This document shows positions 16,924 through 25,712 of a stretch of DNA of 55,142 nucleotides, in pieces. Positions within the stretch are counted from its first letter, which is position 1, and each line of letters starts with the position of its first letter. The DNA is from Planctomycetota bacterium (GTDB taxonomy: Bacteria; Planctomycetota; MHYJ01; WSZJ01; JACPWG01), in NCBI GenBank assembly GCA_016197205.1, contig JACPWG010000128.1, forward strand, positions 1-55,142, in the 5' to 3' direction. The notes below the pieces were generated by a model, which ran no database searches, had not been told where the DNA came from, and saw only the letters and a list, made by a program, of their open reading frames with translations. A program made the translations under genes and the position numbers.

Positions 16924-18201
16924 ATGGCCCTTGAGCCCCTGCTCCTCAAGCATCGCAACACGCCGGGCTCGGCGGCGCTCGAGTTCTACCTCGCCCAAGG
17001 CGGCTATGAGGCCGCGAAGAAGGCGATCCGTGACTTCGCGCCGGACAAGCTGATCGAGGAGGTGAAGGCCTCGGGGCTGCGCGGGCGCGGCGGCGCGGGC
17101 TTCCCTTGCGGCATGAAGTGGTCCTTCGTCCCCAAGTCGAACGACAAGCCGAAGTACCTCGCGGTCAACGCGGACGAGTCGGAGCCGGGGACGTTCAAGG
17201 ACCGGATTCTCATCGAACAGTTGCCCCATCTGCTGCTCGAGGGCATCCTGATCTGCTGCTGGGCCGTGCAGATCAAGACCGCCTACATCTACATCCGCGG
17301 CGAATTCACCGAGGGCGCCAAGATCCTGCAGAAGGCGATCGACGAGGCGTACGCCAAGGGCTATTTCGGCAAAAACGCCCTCGGCAGCGGGCTCGACGTC
17401 GACGTGACGCTCCACCGCGGCGCGGGCGCGTACATCTGCGGCGAGGAGACGGGGCTCTTGACTTCGCTCGAAGGGAACCGCGGCTACCCGAAGCTCAAGC
17501 CGCCGTTTCCCGCGACGCACGGGCTCTTCCGCTGCCCGACGGTCGTGAACAACGTGGAGACGCTTTCGAACCTGCCCTTCATCGTGAACCGCGGCGCGGC
17601 CTGGTTCAAGACGATCGGCACGGAGAAGAGCCCGGGCGGCAAGCTCTTCTGCGTTTGCGGGCACGTGAAGAAGCCGGACACCTACGAAGTGCCGTTGGGC
17701 ACGCCCTTCAAGGAACTGCTCGCGCTGGCGGGCGGCGTGCTGGACGATCGGCCGCTCAAGGCGGTGGTCCCGGGCGGTTCGTCCGCGCCGGTGCTGACCG
17801 CGGACGAGGCGATGAAGGTCAACATGGATTTCGACTCGCTCGCCGCGGCGAAGACGATGTTGGGGTCGGGCGGCGTGATCGTGATGCACGACGGCACGTG
17901 CATGGTGGACGCGCTGTACAATCTGCTCCGCTTTTACCATCACGAGTCGTGCGGGCAGTGTACGCCCTGCCGCGAGGGGACGGGCTGGATCGAGAAGATC
18001 CTCCACCGCCTGGAACACGGCCAGGGCAGGACCGAGGACTTCTCGCTCCTGATGGACATCTGCGACAACATGCAGGGGAAGACGATCTGCGTCCTCGCGG
18101 ACGCCGCCGTGCTCCCGACCCGGAGCTTCGTGACGAAGTTCCGAGCGGAGTTCGAGTACCACGTGAAACAGCGGAAGTGCCTCGTCGCGCGTGACGCGTA
18201 G
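16924..18201 (+). CDS. nuoF: NADH-quinone oxidoreductase subunit F (NADH-binding)
   Basis: 425 residues. GLRGRGGAGFPCGMKW (near residue 53) binds FMN and NAD; YICGEETGLLTSLEGNRG is also diagnostic. ESCGQCTPCREGTGW plus a later Cys (QGKTICVLAD) carries the N3 4Fe-4S cluster. NuoF takes the hydride from NADH at the tip of the peripheral arm. Confidence 0.95.
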   Translation: MALEPLLLKHRNTPGSAALEFYLAQGGYEAAKKAIRDFAPDKLIEEVKASGLRGRGGAGFPCGMKWSFVPKSNDKPKYLAVNADESEPGTFKDRILIEQLPHLLLEGILICCWAVQIKTAYIYIRGEFTEGAKILQKAIDEAYAKGYFGKNALGSGLDVDVTLHRGAGAYICGEETGLLTSLEGNRGYPKLKPPFPATHGLFRCPTVVNNVETLSNLPFIVNRGAAWFKTIGTEKSPGGKLFCVCGHVKKPDTYEVPLGTPFKELLALAGGVLDDRPLKAVVPGGSSAPVLTADEAMKVNMDFDSLAAAKTMLGSGGVIVMHDGTCMVDALYNLLRFYHHESCGQCTPCREGTGWIEKILHRLEHGQGRTEDFSLLMDICDNMQGKTICVLADAAVLPTRSFVTKFRAEFEYHVKQRKCLVARDA

Positions 18202-18243
18202 GCCGGCGGGCTTCGGACGGACTCACCAGGAGCGGGACCCAGC

Positions 18244-19920
18244 GTGCCGACGATCAAGGTCAACGGGAAAGAATACGACGCCCCGGCCGGGAAGAACGTC
18301 TTGCAGTTCTGCCTGGACCAGGGGCTCTACGTCCCGCACTACTGCTACCACCCGGCGTTGACGATCGCCGGCAATTGCCGCATGTGCATCGTGAAGGGGA
18401 GCGGGCCGGGGTTGCGCCCCGGGCTCATGACCTCGTGCACGCTGCCCGTCCAGGACAAGCTGGAGGTCGAAACCGAAGCGCCCGACGTCCAGAAGGCGCG
18501 GGAGGGCGTCCTCGAGTTTCTCCTCATCAACCACCCGCTCGATTGCCCGGTCTGCGACCAGGCGGGGGAGTGCTACCTCCAGGACTACAGCTTCAAGTAC
18601 GGCCGGGACCGGAGCCGGTTCGTCGAAAAGAAAGTCACGAAGCACACGAAGGACGTGGGCCGGAACATCCGCATCTGGGGCAACCGCTGCATCGTGTGCA
18701 CGCGCTGCGTGCGCTTCTGCGAGGAGGTCGCGGGGACCGGCGAGTTGAACGTCGTCGAGCGCGGGGACCACTCCATCATCGACAACTTCCCCGGACTGCC
18801 GATGGACAACCTGCTGTCGGGAAACACGGCCGACATCTGTCCCGTGGGCGCGCTCCTCGACAAGGACTTCCTGTACCAGGCGCGGGTCTGGTACATGGAG
18901 ACCGCGGACAGCGTCTGCCCGACCTGCTCGGTGGGGTGCAACCTGAAGGTGGACACCTACCAGGGGCAGGTGAAGCGGCTGCGCCCGCGCGAGAACCAGG
19001 CCGTGAACCAGTGGTGGCTCTGCGACATCGGCCGCTACAACCACAAGTTCACGTCCGCGCCGAACCGGCTCGGGCTCGCGAAGACCCGCGGCGTGGCGAC
19101 CGCCGCCACCGCGGCCATCGCTGCCACCGCGGTTTCGGCCCCCGCCCTCGAGTGGGAGCGCTGCAGCCTCGACGGCGCGCTCGCCCGCACCTGGGAGACG
19201 CTCGACAAGTTCGTGCGCGCCGAGGGCGCGGGCGCCGTGGCCGGCCTTGCCTCCGCGTGGCTGTCGAACGAGGAACTGTTCCTCTTCCGGAAATTCATGA
19301 AGCTCGGCATCGGCGCGCTCGACCTGGGGCTGGTCGCGCATCAGGACGGCGAGGCGCACGCCTTCAAGAGCGGGTTCAAGATCCACGCGGACCGGAATCC
19401 CAACCGGCGCGGGGCGCAGGAGTTGCTCGGCGCGGACGCCGCCAAGGACGGGCTGAAGCGGGTGCTCGACGGCATTCGCGCCGGCCGGATCAAGGCGGTG
19501 CTCGCCGCCGGCGGGATCCCCGGCTGGGAGCCCGACCCCGCGCTGCTCGCCGCCCTGCGCAAGCTCGCCTTTGTCGCCGTGCTCGACGTGGCGGAGGACG
19601 CCCCGCTCGTCTCGGTCGCGCACGTGGTGCTGCCGGGCGCGACCTGGGTCGAGAAGGACGGGACGTTCACGAACGCCCAGGGCCGGGTCCAGCGTTGCCA
19701 GCGCGCGCTGCCGCCGCCGGGCGTCGCGGCGCCGGAGTCCGACCTGCTCCAGCAGCTCCTCGTCCTGGCCGGCAAGCGCGAAAAGGTGCTCTCGGCCCAG
19801 GGCGTGTTCGCCGAGCTGGCCGCGGAGGTCCCGGCCTTCGCGGGCCTGTCCTATCGCGACCTCGGCGGGCAAGGCAAGTGCCTCGGCGCCGCCGCCGATC
19901 CGGCCGTCGCGGCGCGGTGA
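18244..19920 (+). CDS. nuoG: NADH-quinone oxidoreductase subunit G
   Basis: 558 residues, shorter than the ~900 of E. coli NuoG, so the molybdopterin-like region is trimmed. Visible clusters are N1b (CLDQGLYVPHYCYHP, NCRMC), N5 with its His ligand (HPLDCPVCDQAGEC) and N4 (CIVCTRCVRFCEE, CPVGAL). The additional CPTCSVGCNL followed 27 residues later by WLCDIGRY is the N7 cluster found only in some bacterial lineages. GTG start behind CAGGAGCG. Confidence 0.93.
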   Translation: MPTIKVNGKEYDAPAGKNVLQFCLDQGLYVPHYCYHPALTIAGNCRMCIVKGSGPGLRPGLMTSCTLPVQDKLEVETEAPDVQKAREGVLEFLLINHPLDCPVCDQAGECYLQDYSFKYGRDRSRFVEKKVTKHTKDVGRNIRIWGNRCIVCTRCVRFCEEVAGTGELNVVERGDHSIIDNFPGLPMDNLLSGNTADICPVGALLDKDFLYQARVWYMETADSVCPTCSVGCNLKVDTYQGQVKRLRPRENQAVNQWWLCDIGRYNHKFTSAPNRLGLAKTRGVATAATAAIAATAVSAPALEWERCSLDGALARTWETLDKFVRAEGAGAVAGLASAWLSNEELFLFRKFMKLGIGALDLGLVAHQDGEAHAFKSGFKIHADRNPNRRGAQELLGADAAKDGLKRVLDGIRAGRIKAVLAAGGIPGWEPDPALLAALRKLAFVAVLDVAEDAPLVSVAHVVLPGATWVEKDGTFTNAQGRVQRCQRALPPPGVAAPESDLLQQLLVLAGKREKVLSAQGVFAELAAEVPAFAGLSYRDLGGQGKCLGAAADPAVAAR

Positions 19921-20005
19921 GGAGCACGAAACTCCGACGTTCGCTCCCGTTCGTCCCGCTGCAGGCAGCGCTCGTCCGTCAGCAATCCAACCGGAGGCTC
20001 GACCC

Positions 20006-21028
20006 CTGACGCTCCTCGACGCCCTCAAGATCCTCGTCGTCCTCGGCGTGCTGCTCAACGTCGTGCCCGTGCTCGTGTACGCCGAGCGGCGCGTGAGCGC
20101 GCTCATCCAGGACCGCCTCGGCCCGAACCGCGTCGGGCCCGCGGGCCTCTTCCAGCCGCTCGCCGACGCCGTGAAGTTCATCTTCAAGGAGGACATCATC
20201 CCCGGCCACGTGGACCGGGTCCTCTACGTCCTCGCCCCGGTGCTCGCCTTCCTGCCACCCGCCCTCGCCTTCGCCGTGATTCCGTTCGGCCACCCCGTCC
20301 TGCTCTTCGGCGAAAAGGTCGACCTCGCGCTCGCACCCGCGAACGGCGGCGTCCTCTTCATCCTCGCCGTCGGGTCGATGGGCGTCTACGGCATCGCGTT
20401 CGGCGGTTGGGCGTCCAACAACAAGTGGTCCCTGCTCGGCGCCCTCCGCTCCTCCGCGCAGATGATCAGCTACGAGATCCCGCTCACGCTCGCGTTCGTC
20501 GCCGTGCTCATGACCGCGGGTACGCTCAACTTCGCCGAAATCGTCCAGCGGCAGTCGGACACCTGGCTGGGGTTCATCCCCGCCTGGAACATCTTCCAGC
20601 AGCCGCTCGCGTTCCTGATCTTCCTGGTCGCCGCGTTCGCCGAGACGAACCGCCTGCCTTTCGACCTGCCCGAGTGCGAGCCGGAGCTGATCGGCGGCTA
20701 CCACACCGAGTACTCCAGCATGAAGTTCGCCCTGTTCTTCATGGGCGAGTACCTCGCGATGGTGACGATGTCCTCCCTCCTCGTGACGCTCTTCCTGGGC
20801 GGCTGGAGCTGCCCGGGGATCGACCCGCGGAGCCTGACGCTGCTCAGCGGGCTTGCCTCCGTGGCCGCCTTCTCGGCGAAGGTCGGGGCGATTCTCTTCG
20901 TTTACATCTGGGTCCGGTGGACCCTGCCCCGTTTCCGCTACGACCAGCTCATGAACCTCGGCTGGAAGGTCCTCGTGCCCCTGGCGCTCCTCAATATCGT
21001 CGCGACCGGCTTTCTCGGGATGCCCTGA
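20006..21028 (+). CDS. nuoH: NADH-quinone oxidoreductase subunit H, likely CTG start
   Basis: 340 residues, eight membrane helices. YAERRVSALIQDRLGPNRVGP, LADAVKFIFKED, FAETNRLPFDLPECEPELIGGYHTEYS and WVRWTLPRFRYDQLM are the NuoH/ND1 signatures. The subunit closes the quinone tunnel. No ATG, GTG or TTG lies near the family start. CTG at 20006, 8 bases after GGAGG (19993-19997), is the best candidate; the next GTG would cut off the first helix. The TGA stop (21026-21028) is supplied by a family-1 repeat. Confidence 0.88.
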   Translation: MTLLDALKILVVLGVLLNVVPVLVYAERRVSALIQDRLGPNRVGPAGLFQPLADAVKFIFKEDIIPGHVDRVLYVLAPVLAFLPPALAFAVIPFGHPVLLFGEKVDLALAPANGGVLFILAVGSMGVYGIAFGGWASNNKWSLLGALRSSAQMISYEIPLTLAFVAVLMTAGTLNFAEIVQRQSDTWLGFIPAWNIFQQPLAFLIFLVAAFAETNRLPFDLPECEPELIGGYHTEYSSMKFALFFMGEYLAMVTMSSLLVTLFLGGWSCPGIDPRSLTLLSGLASVAAFSAKVGAILFVYIWVRWTLPRFRYDQLMNLGWKVLVPLALLNIVATGFLGMP

Positions 21029-21140
21029 GTACCGCTCCACGGAAGTCGGTGACCAATAGCCGAAGGCAAGTTCGGCCGCCCGCGAGGCGCGCGAGCGAGG
21101 CGTAGTAACGGAGAGCTACCAATTCTGTGGGGCGGTACTG
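21026..21140. repeat. dispersed inverted-repeat element, family 1, copy B (internally deleted, inverted)
   Basis: 115 bp; both terminal inverted repeats are kept (CTGAGTACCGCTCCACGGAA at the left, GGGGCGGTACTGGG at the right), but ~55 bp of the middle is missing relative to copies A and C. It starts exactly at the nuoH stop codon and lies between nuoH and nuoI. Confidence 0.8.
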
Positions 21141-21197
21141 GGCGCACCGGCCGGGAGCCGGGGGCCGCACGACCCCCTCCGCCGCGGAAAGGAACCG

Positions 21198-21719
21198 ATG
21201 GACAGCCACGAAGCGCACGATCCCCACGCGTCCGTCCCGCCCGGCGCCCCGGCCGGGGATCTGGCCCGGGACCTGTTCTTCCCCGAGATCGTGAAGGGGA
21301 TGGCGAACACGATCAAGCACTTCTTCCAACCCCAGAAATTCACCATCGAGTATCCGGAAAAAAAGAAGGACATCCCGCGGGATTTTCGCGGCGAGCACGC
21401 GCTCAAGCGCGACGCGCAAGGGCGCGTGAAGTGCGTCGCCTGCTTTCTCTGCGCGACCGCGTGCCCCTCGGAGTGCATCCACATCGTGGCGGGTCCCACG
21501 CCGGCGGCCTGGACCGACCGCGAGAAGTACCCGGTGAAGTTCGACATCGACATGCTGCGGTGCATTTACTGCGGCATGTGCGAGGAGGCGTGCCCTTGCG
21601 ACGCCATCGAGCTGACGTCGAAGTTCTACCAGGTCTCGGAGACCCGCGAGGAGAAGTACTTCCAGAAGGACAAGCTCCTCCAACAACCCGAAAAGCGCGA
21701 ATATCCGGACGAGGCGTGA
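21198..21719 (+). CDS. nuoI: NADH-quinone oxidoreductase subunit I
   Basis: 173 residues with two ferredoxin-type motifs, CVACFLCATACPSEC and CIYCGMCEEACPCDAI, for clusters N6a and N6b that feed N2 in NuoB. The N-terminal amphipathic helix (IVKGMANTIKHFF) rests on the membrane. The ~28-residue Pro/Ala/His-rich start is longer than usual. Confidence 0.95.
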   Translation: MDSHEAHDPHASVPPGAPAGDLARDLFFPEIVKGMANTIKHFFQPQKFTIEYPEKKKDIPRDFRGEHALKRDAQGRVKCVACFLCATACPSECIHIVAGPTPAAWTDREKYPVKFDIDMLRCIYCGMCEEACPCDAIELTSKFYQVSETREEKYFQKDKLLQQPEKREYPDEA

Positions 21720-21723
21720 CCCG

Positions 21724-22233
21724 ATGACCGATCTGCTTTTTCTCCTCGCAAGCGCGGTGTGCCTGGTCTCGGCCCTGGCGGTCGTGACCCGGAAGAACCC
21801 GATCTATTCCGCCTTGTCGCTCGTGAGCTTCTTCGGCGGGCTCGCGGTCCTCTTCCTGCTGCTGCGCGCGCCGTTCGTCGCCGCGATGCAGCTCATCGTG
21901 TACGCGGGCGCGATCCTCGTGCTCTTCCTTTTCGTGATCATGCTCCTCAGCCTGAAGGAGGAGGAGCTGGGCAAGGAAAAGGGCGGGCGGTTCAAGCTCT
22001 TCGCCGCGGGCCTGGCCGTGGTCCTCGCGCTGCTGGTCATCCTCCCCGTGCTGGGGTCGGAGACCGCGCGCGACGACTTCGGACCGGAGTCGGCGCTCGC
22101 TCCCCGCTTCGGCTCCGCGGAGCACGTCGGCATGGGGCTCTTCGGGAATTTCGCCCTGGCGTTCGAGTCGACCTCCATCCTGATCCTGGCCGCCATGATG
22201 GGCGCGGTCGTGATCGCGAAGAAACGGGTGTAG
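21724..22233 (+). CDS. nuoJ: NADH-quinone oxidoreductase subunit J
   Basis: 169 residues with five membrane helices. SALSLVSFFGGLAVLFLLL and MQLIVYAGAILVLFLFVIMLL are the NuoJ/ND6 signatures. Starts 5 bases after nuoI. Membrane-arm subunit near the quinone site. Confidence 0.93.
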   Translation: MTDLLFLLASAVCLVSALAVVTRKNPIYSALSLVSFFGGLAVLFLLLRAPFVAAMQLIVYAGAILVLFLFVIMLLSLKEEELGKEKGGRFKLFAAGLAVVLALLVILPVLGSETARDDFGPESALAPRFGSAEHVGMGLFGNFALAFESTSILILAAMMGAVVIAKKRV

Positions 22234-22531
22234 TCGGGGTGGCGGAGCGGCCGCTGCGAACCGACGACGGAACCACGGCTTTCCCAGGGCAGCCGCCGGC
22301 CGCGACCAAAGGGACGAGCCACCGAAGACACCGAAAGACGAACCGCGAATTTCGCCAATTTCGCGAATGTTTCTTCGAGAATCCGTTTGCCGAAAGACGG
22401 GCTTTTTCGCGATGGTGTCATGGATTCGTAATCTGTGAAATCCCGAAAAATCCGTGAAATCTGTGGTTTCCGTGGGGTTCGGTCCACAAGAAATACCGAG
22501 GCCGGCACCTTACTCGATACAGGCAGCACCT
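22234..22531. other. gap between nuoJ and nuoK with degenerate GAA/CCGTG-type repeats
   Basis: 298 bases inside the operon, with lower GC content than its surroundings. It contains short degenerate units such as CCGAAGACACCGAAAGACG, AATTTCGCCAATTTCGCGAA and GAAATCTGTGGTTTCCGTGG. No open frame looks real. It is unusual to find such a gap between two subunits that normally touch. Confidence 0.6.
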
Positions 22532-22858
22532 ATGTTCACGCTCTCGAACTGCATCGTGCTCTCCGCGCTGCTCTTCGCGATCGGCGCCTACGGCGTGGTC
22601 GCGCGACGAAACATCCTCGTGATGCTGATGAGCGTGGAGCTGATGTTGAACGCCGGCAACCTCGCCCTGATTGCGTTCAGCCGGTACCACGCGTCGATTC
22701 CCTCCTCGGCCGCGAACGGGCTGACCGGTCACGTCTTCGTGCTGATGACCATGGTGGTCGCCGCGGCCGAGGTCGCGGTCGGGCTGGCGATCCTGATCGC
22801 CCTCTTCCGGAACCGGCAGACCGTGGACCCTGGCGAGCTCGATCTCCTCAAGGGGTAG
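22532..22858 (+). CDS. nuoK: NADH-quinone oxidoreductase subunit K
   Basis: 108 residues with three helices. GAYGVVARRNILVMLMSVELMLNAGNLALIAFS is the diagnostic NuoK/ND4L stretch, with the conserved membrane Glu (SVEL), and VAAAEVAVGLAILIALFR carries the second Glu. This is the last complex I gene of the cluster; the antiporter-like subunits L, M and N do not follow. Confidence 0.95.
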   Translation: MFTLSNCIVLSALLFAIGAYGVVARRNILVMLMSVELMLNAGNLALIAFSRYHASIPSSAANGLTGHVFVLMTMVVAAAEVAVGLAILIALFRNRQTVDPGELDLLKG

Positions 22859-22871
22859 AGGGGAGCCGGAC

Positions 22872-23315
22872 ATGCCCGTTCCCCCCGCCGACGATGCCCT
22901 TGCGCGCCTCCTCGTCGAGCGCAAGCTCGTCACCGCCGCCCAACTCGAGTTGTGCCGGGCCGAGCAGGAGGAAGCGCGATGCCTGGGCCTCACCTCCTTC
23001 CCGATCGGGGCCGTCGCGGCCGCGAACGGCTTCCTGCCCGCGGAACAGCTCCAGCTCCTCCTCGAGCAGGAGGGCGCTTCCCTGCCCGCGGCGGATCTCG
23101 AGGGGCTTCGCCGCAACGACGTCGCCTTCGGCCGGCGCGTGGTGGGGGAAGGGCTCGTCACGCGCGAGCGGCTGCGGGCCTCGATCCAGGTGCTGGCGCG
23201 CCTGCAGGAGGTGACCGGTCTGCCCGTGCGACTCGGGGAGCTCCTCGCCGTCCAGGGGGATCTCACGCTCCAGGACGTGGCCCGCCTCTCGGCCGCGCCG
23301 CGGGCTGCGCGCTGA
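22872..23315 (+). CDS. GspE/MshE N-domain-like protein
   Basis: 147 residues made of two helical units that resemble the N-terminal domain of type II secretion/pilus ATPases and c-di-GMP-binding MshEN modules (LARLLVERKLVTAAQLELCRAEQ, FGRRVVGEGLVTRERLRASIQV). The Leu-rich RLLGxxLVxxGxxT-like pattern needed for c-di-GMP is only partly kept. No ATPase follows. It starts 13 bases after nuoK and so may ride on the nuo transcript. Function unknown. Confidence 0.5.
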   Translation: MPVPPADDALARLLVERKLVTAAQLELCRAEQEEARCLGLTSFPIGAVAAANGFLPAEQLQLLLEQEGASLPAADLEGLRRNDVAFGRRVVGEGLVTRERLRASIQVLARLQEVTGLPVRLGELLAVQGDLTLQDVARLSAAPRAAR

Positions 23316-23349
23316 GCCAAACGCCCGCGCCGGTTGTTCGGCTTCGTCC

Positions 23350-23378
23350 TTGACCTGGTTCCCTGGCGTCGGTAGACT
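23350..23378 (+). promoter_or_regulatory. sigma70-type promoter for the prenyltransferase-fold gene
   Basis: TTGACC (23350-23355), a 17-bp spacer and TAGACT (23373-23378). The start point would be near 23385, which rules out the TTG at 23385 as start codon and supports the TTG at 23439. Confidence 0.55.
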
Positions 23379-23438
23379 CGCCGCTTGCCGTCCGGTTTTC
23401 GCCTTCCCTCGAACCGGCCCCCGCGTGGAGCGACTCGC

Positions 23439-25247
23439 TTGAGCACACCTCGCCGGCCCCTTGCCTGCCTGCTCTTCCTCGCCCTCCTCGCCGCCCGGCT
23501 CGCCCCCGCCAAGGACGAGCCCGCGGTCGAGCTGCGTTGGAAGACGAAGCCGCAGGACTCCCTCGACTATGCGGTGTCCACGGTCTCCGAGGCGAACGGC
23601 CAGGTCACGCTCGTGCCGCAGCCTTCGCGTTCCGTCGGCCTCTTCGGTTACGAAGTCGACGCGCGCGGGAACTACCTGCCCGAGGTCGCCCAGTACACGG
23701 AAATCGCGCTCCCCTACCTTTTTGCCGTCCCCCAGGCGAAGGTCAAGCCGGACTCGACCTGGAAGGTGCGCCGCGACTACCCGTCCATGCCCGGGCTCAA
23801 TCCCTTCGCGGCGCAGGGAGAGGGCCGGTTCGTGGGCTACGAAGACGTGGGCGGGGTCCAGGCGGCGGTTCTCCGCACGCGCGTGGATTTCGCGCCGCTG
23901 CGCGAGCCCGGCCGCGCCCTGCCCGCGGTGGAGTCGAACCGGACGATCACCGAAGGGCACATCGCGATCACGCAGCACTTCGACGTGGAGCGCGGCCTGT
24001 TGCTTCGCGCCCGCTACGAGGTCCTGCTGCCGCAGGCCTACGATCCGAGATACAAGGAGCGGTTGAAAAAAGAGAGCAAGGTCGACCTGCAGGACTACAG
24101 ATACCAGGTGCACGAACAGTGGGACTTGAAAGCGGTCCAGGATCTCGCCGCCGTCGAACTGGGCGTCCCCGTGCGCGAGGCGATCGACAAGGGAGTGACC
24201 TACCTCCGCGGCAAGCAGGAAGCGGACGGCGGCTGGGACGACAACTACAAGAAGTCGTACCTCGGCGGTCCGACCGCGCTCGTCCTGCTCGCCCTGCTGA
24301 AGGCGGGGGTCAGCCCGAAGGACCCGGCCGTGGTCAAGGGCTTCGAGTACCTCAAGGGGCAGGCCCTGTCGAAGACCTACGTCCTGGGCCTCACGCTGAT
24401 GGCGCTCGAGGCGAAGTACATTTCCACGGACGAGGTCCAGAACGCCGAGGCCTTCCTCGACGGGAAGAAATCCGAGCTTGCCCTGCCGAAGCGGAACGTC
24501 TCGAAGGAAGACCTGAAGTGGATGGCCGACTGCCTGGACTGGCTCTCGAAGGCGATGAGCAAGGACGGGGCGTGGAGCTACGAAGGGTCCACAGGCGGCT
24601 ACGACCATTCGAATGCCCAGTACGGCGTGCTGGGCCTGCTGAGCGCGGCGCGCTGCGGCCTCCTCGTCAAGCCGGAGACGTGGGCGACCATTCTCAAGCA
24701 CTGGCTCTCGACGCAGGAGTCGCAGGGGCCGCCCGTGAAGCTGCTGTTGCGGGGCCACAAGGACAAGGATGCGCGCGAGGTGCTGGTGTCGGCGCGCGGC
24801 TGGGGCTACACGGACGTGTCGCGATCCACAGCGGCAGCGAAGACCCCGACCAGCGTGGAGCCGACCCGCGGCAGCATGACTTGCGCCGGCATCGCGAGCG
24901 TCTGCCTCGCCCGCGCGCAGCTCGCCGCCCTCCGCTCGCTCTCCCCCGAGAACGCCCAGCTCGCCGCCCGGTCCGTCCTCGACGGCGTCGCCTGGCTCAA
25001 GGAACACTTCAGCGTCCGCGAGACCGGCGCGACCGCGGGCTGGTACTACTATTACATGTACGGCCTGGAGCGCGCGCTCGTCCTCGCCCAGCAGCGGCAC
25101 GTCGGGGAGCACGACTGGTACCGGGAAGGGGCCGTCGTGCTCCTCGCCCGCCAGGCCGCGGACGGCGCCTGGTCCAGCTCCTCCGTCGAGACCTGCTTCG
25201 CCATCCTCTTCCTCAAGCGGGCCACCACGCCGATCTTTTCGAAGTGA
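23439..25247 (+). CDS. exported prenyltransferase/squalene-cyclase-fold repeat protein
   Basis: 602 residues. The TTG at 23439, 8 bases after GGAG, gives a clear signal peptide (RRPLACLLFLALLAARLAP). Residues ~25-230 form a beta-rich N-domain. Residues ~235-600 hold alpha/alpha-toroid repeats with QxxDGxW-like motifs (KQEADGGWDDNY, SKDGAWSYE, RQAADGAWSSSS). The DxDD or DDTAE acids of cyclases are absent, so this is probably a binding or scaffold member, like many exported terpenoid-cyclase-fold proteins of unknown role. A YYYYMYGLERA stretch near residue 530 is well kept in this protein class. Monocistronic from its own promoter. Confidence 0.7.
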   Translation: MSTPRRPLACLLFLALLAARLAPAKDEPAVELRWKTKPQDSLDYAVSTVSEANGQVTLVPQPSRSVGLFGYEVDARGNYLPEVAQYTEIALPYLFAVPQAKVKPDSTWKVRRDYPSMPGLNPFAAQGEGRFVGYEDVGGVQAAVLRTRVDFAPLREPGRALPAVESNRTITEGHIAITQHFDVERGLLLRARYEVLLPQAYDPRYKERLKKESKVDLQDYRYQVHEQWDLKAVQDLAAVELGVPVREAIDKGVTYLRGKQEADGGWDDNYKKSYLGGPTALVLLALLKAGVSPKDPAVVKGFEYLKGQALSKTYVLGLTLMALEAKYISTDEVQNAEAFLDGKKSELALPKRNVSKEDLKWMADCLDWLSKAMSKDGAWSYEGSTGGYDHSNAQYGVLGLLSAARCGLLVKPETWATILKHWLSTQESQGPPVKLLLRGHKDKDAREVLVSARGWGYTDVSRSTAAAKTPTSVEPTRGSMTCAGIASVCLARAQLAALRSLSPENAQLAARSVLDGVAWLKEHFSVRETGATAGWYYYYMYGLERALVLAQQRHVGEHDWYREGAVVLLARQAADGAWSSSSVETCFAILFLKRATTPIFSK

Positions 25248-25295
25248 GCCGCGGCACGGCCTTGCTCCAGCGGACGCGGGCCTGGAGAGGGCGAA

Positions 25296-25419
25296 GCGCC
25301 CGCGCAAAAATAACTGCGCAGACTCGGACCTCGAGGCTCCTGGGGGCGCGGCCCTGAGGCCCGCGCCCCCAGGCATCGGTCGATCCACGAAAATGTAAAG
25401 TAATTCTTGCGCGGGCGCC
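25296..25419. repeat. dispersed inverted-repeat element, family 2, copy 1
   Basis: 124 bp bounded by GCGCCCGCGCA and its complement TGCGCGGGCGC. Internally AATAACTGCGCAGACTCGG, a GC-rich palindromic middle, then CGATCCACGAAAATGTAAAG. A full copy in the other orientation is at 41052-41196 and a half copy at 26441-26500. It lies between the prenyltransferase-fold gene and the nucleotidyltransferase gene. The remaining DNA to 25712 (CCCTCTCCCCTCG/GGTGAGGG-type low-complexity sequence) holds no gene. Confidence 0.8.
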
Positions 25420-25712
25420 AAGCTCGTTGTTGCAGTGTTCAAGTCCGCCCTCCCTCTTGTTCCCCAGGATGATTTGCGCCGCAGCGCAAGGGCTTCCGGG
25501 GAACGGCCACCCTCTCCCCTCGTACGGGTGAGGGTCGCGGTGAGGGCCGGCCGCGACGGCGGCCCCCAGGTTCGGCTTCGGTTCCGGCTCTCGGCCGGGG
25601 TAGGGCGGCGGGGGTGGAGCCCGGACTGGCCGTCGAGACACGCCGAAACTCCTTGCGGAAGCGCATCGCGCCGCGTTAGCAAGGCTCTACCTTGGAGGTC
25701 TGGAGGCGAGCC

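Noticed and set aside
23385..23438. Earlier TTG start for the prenyltransferase-fold gene
   Set aside because: It would fall at the transcription start predicted from the TTGACC/TAGACT boxes and would place residues in front of the signal peptide.
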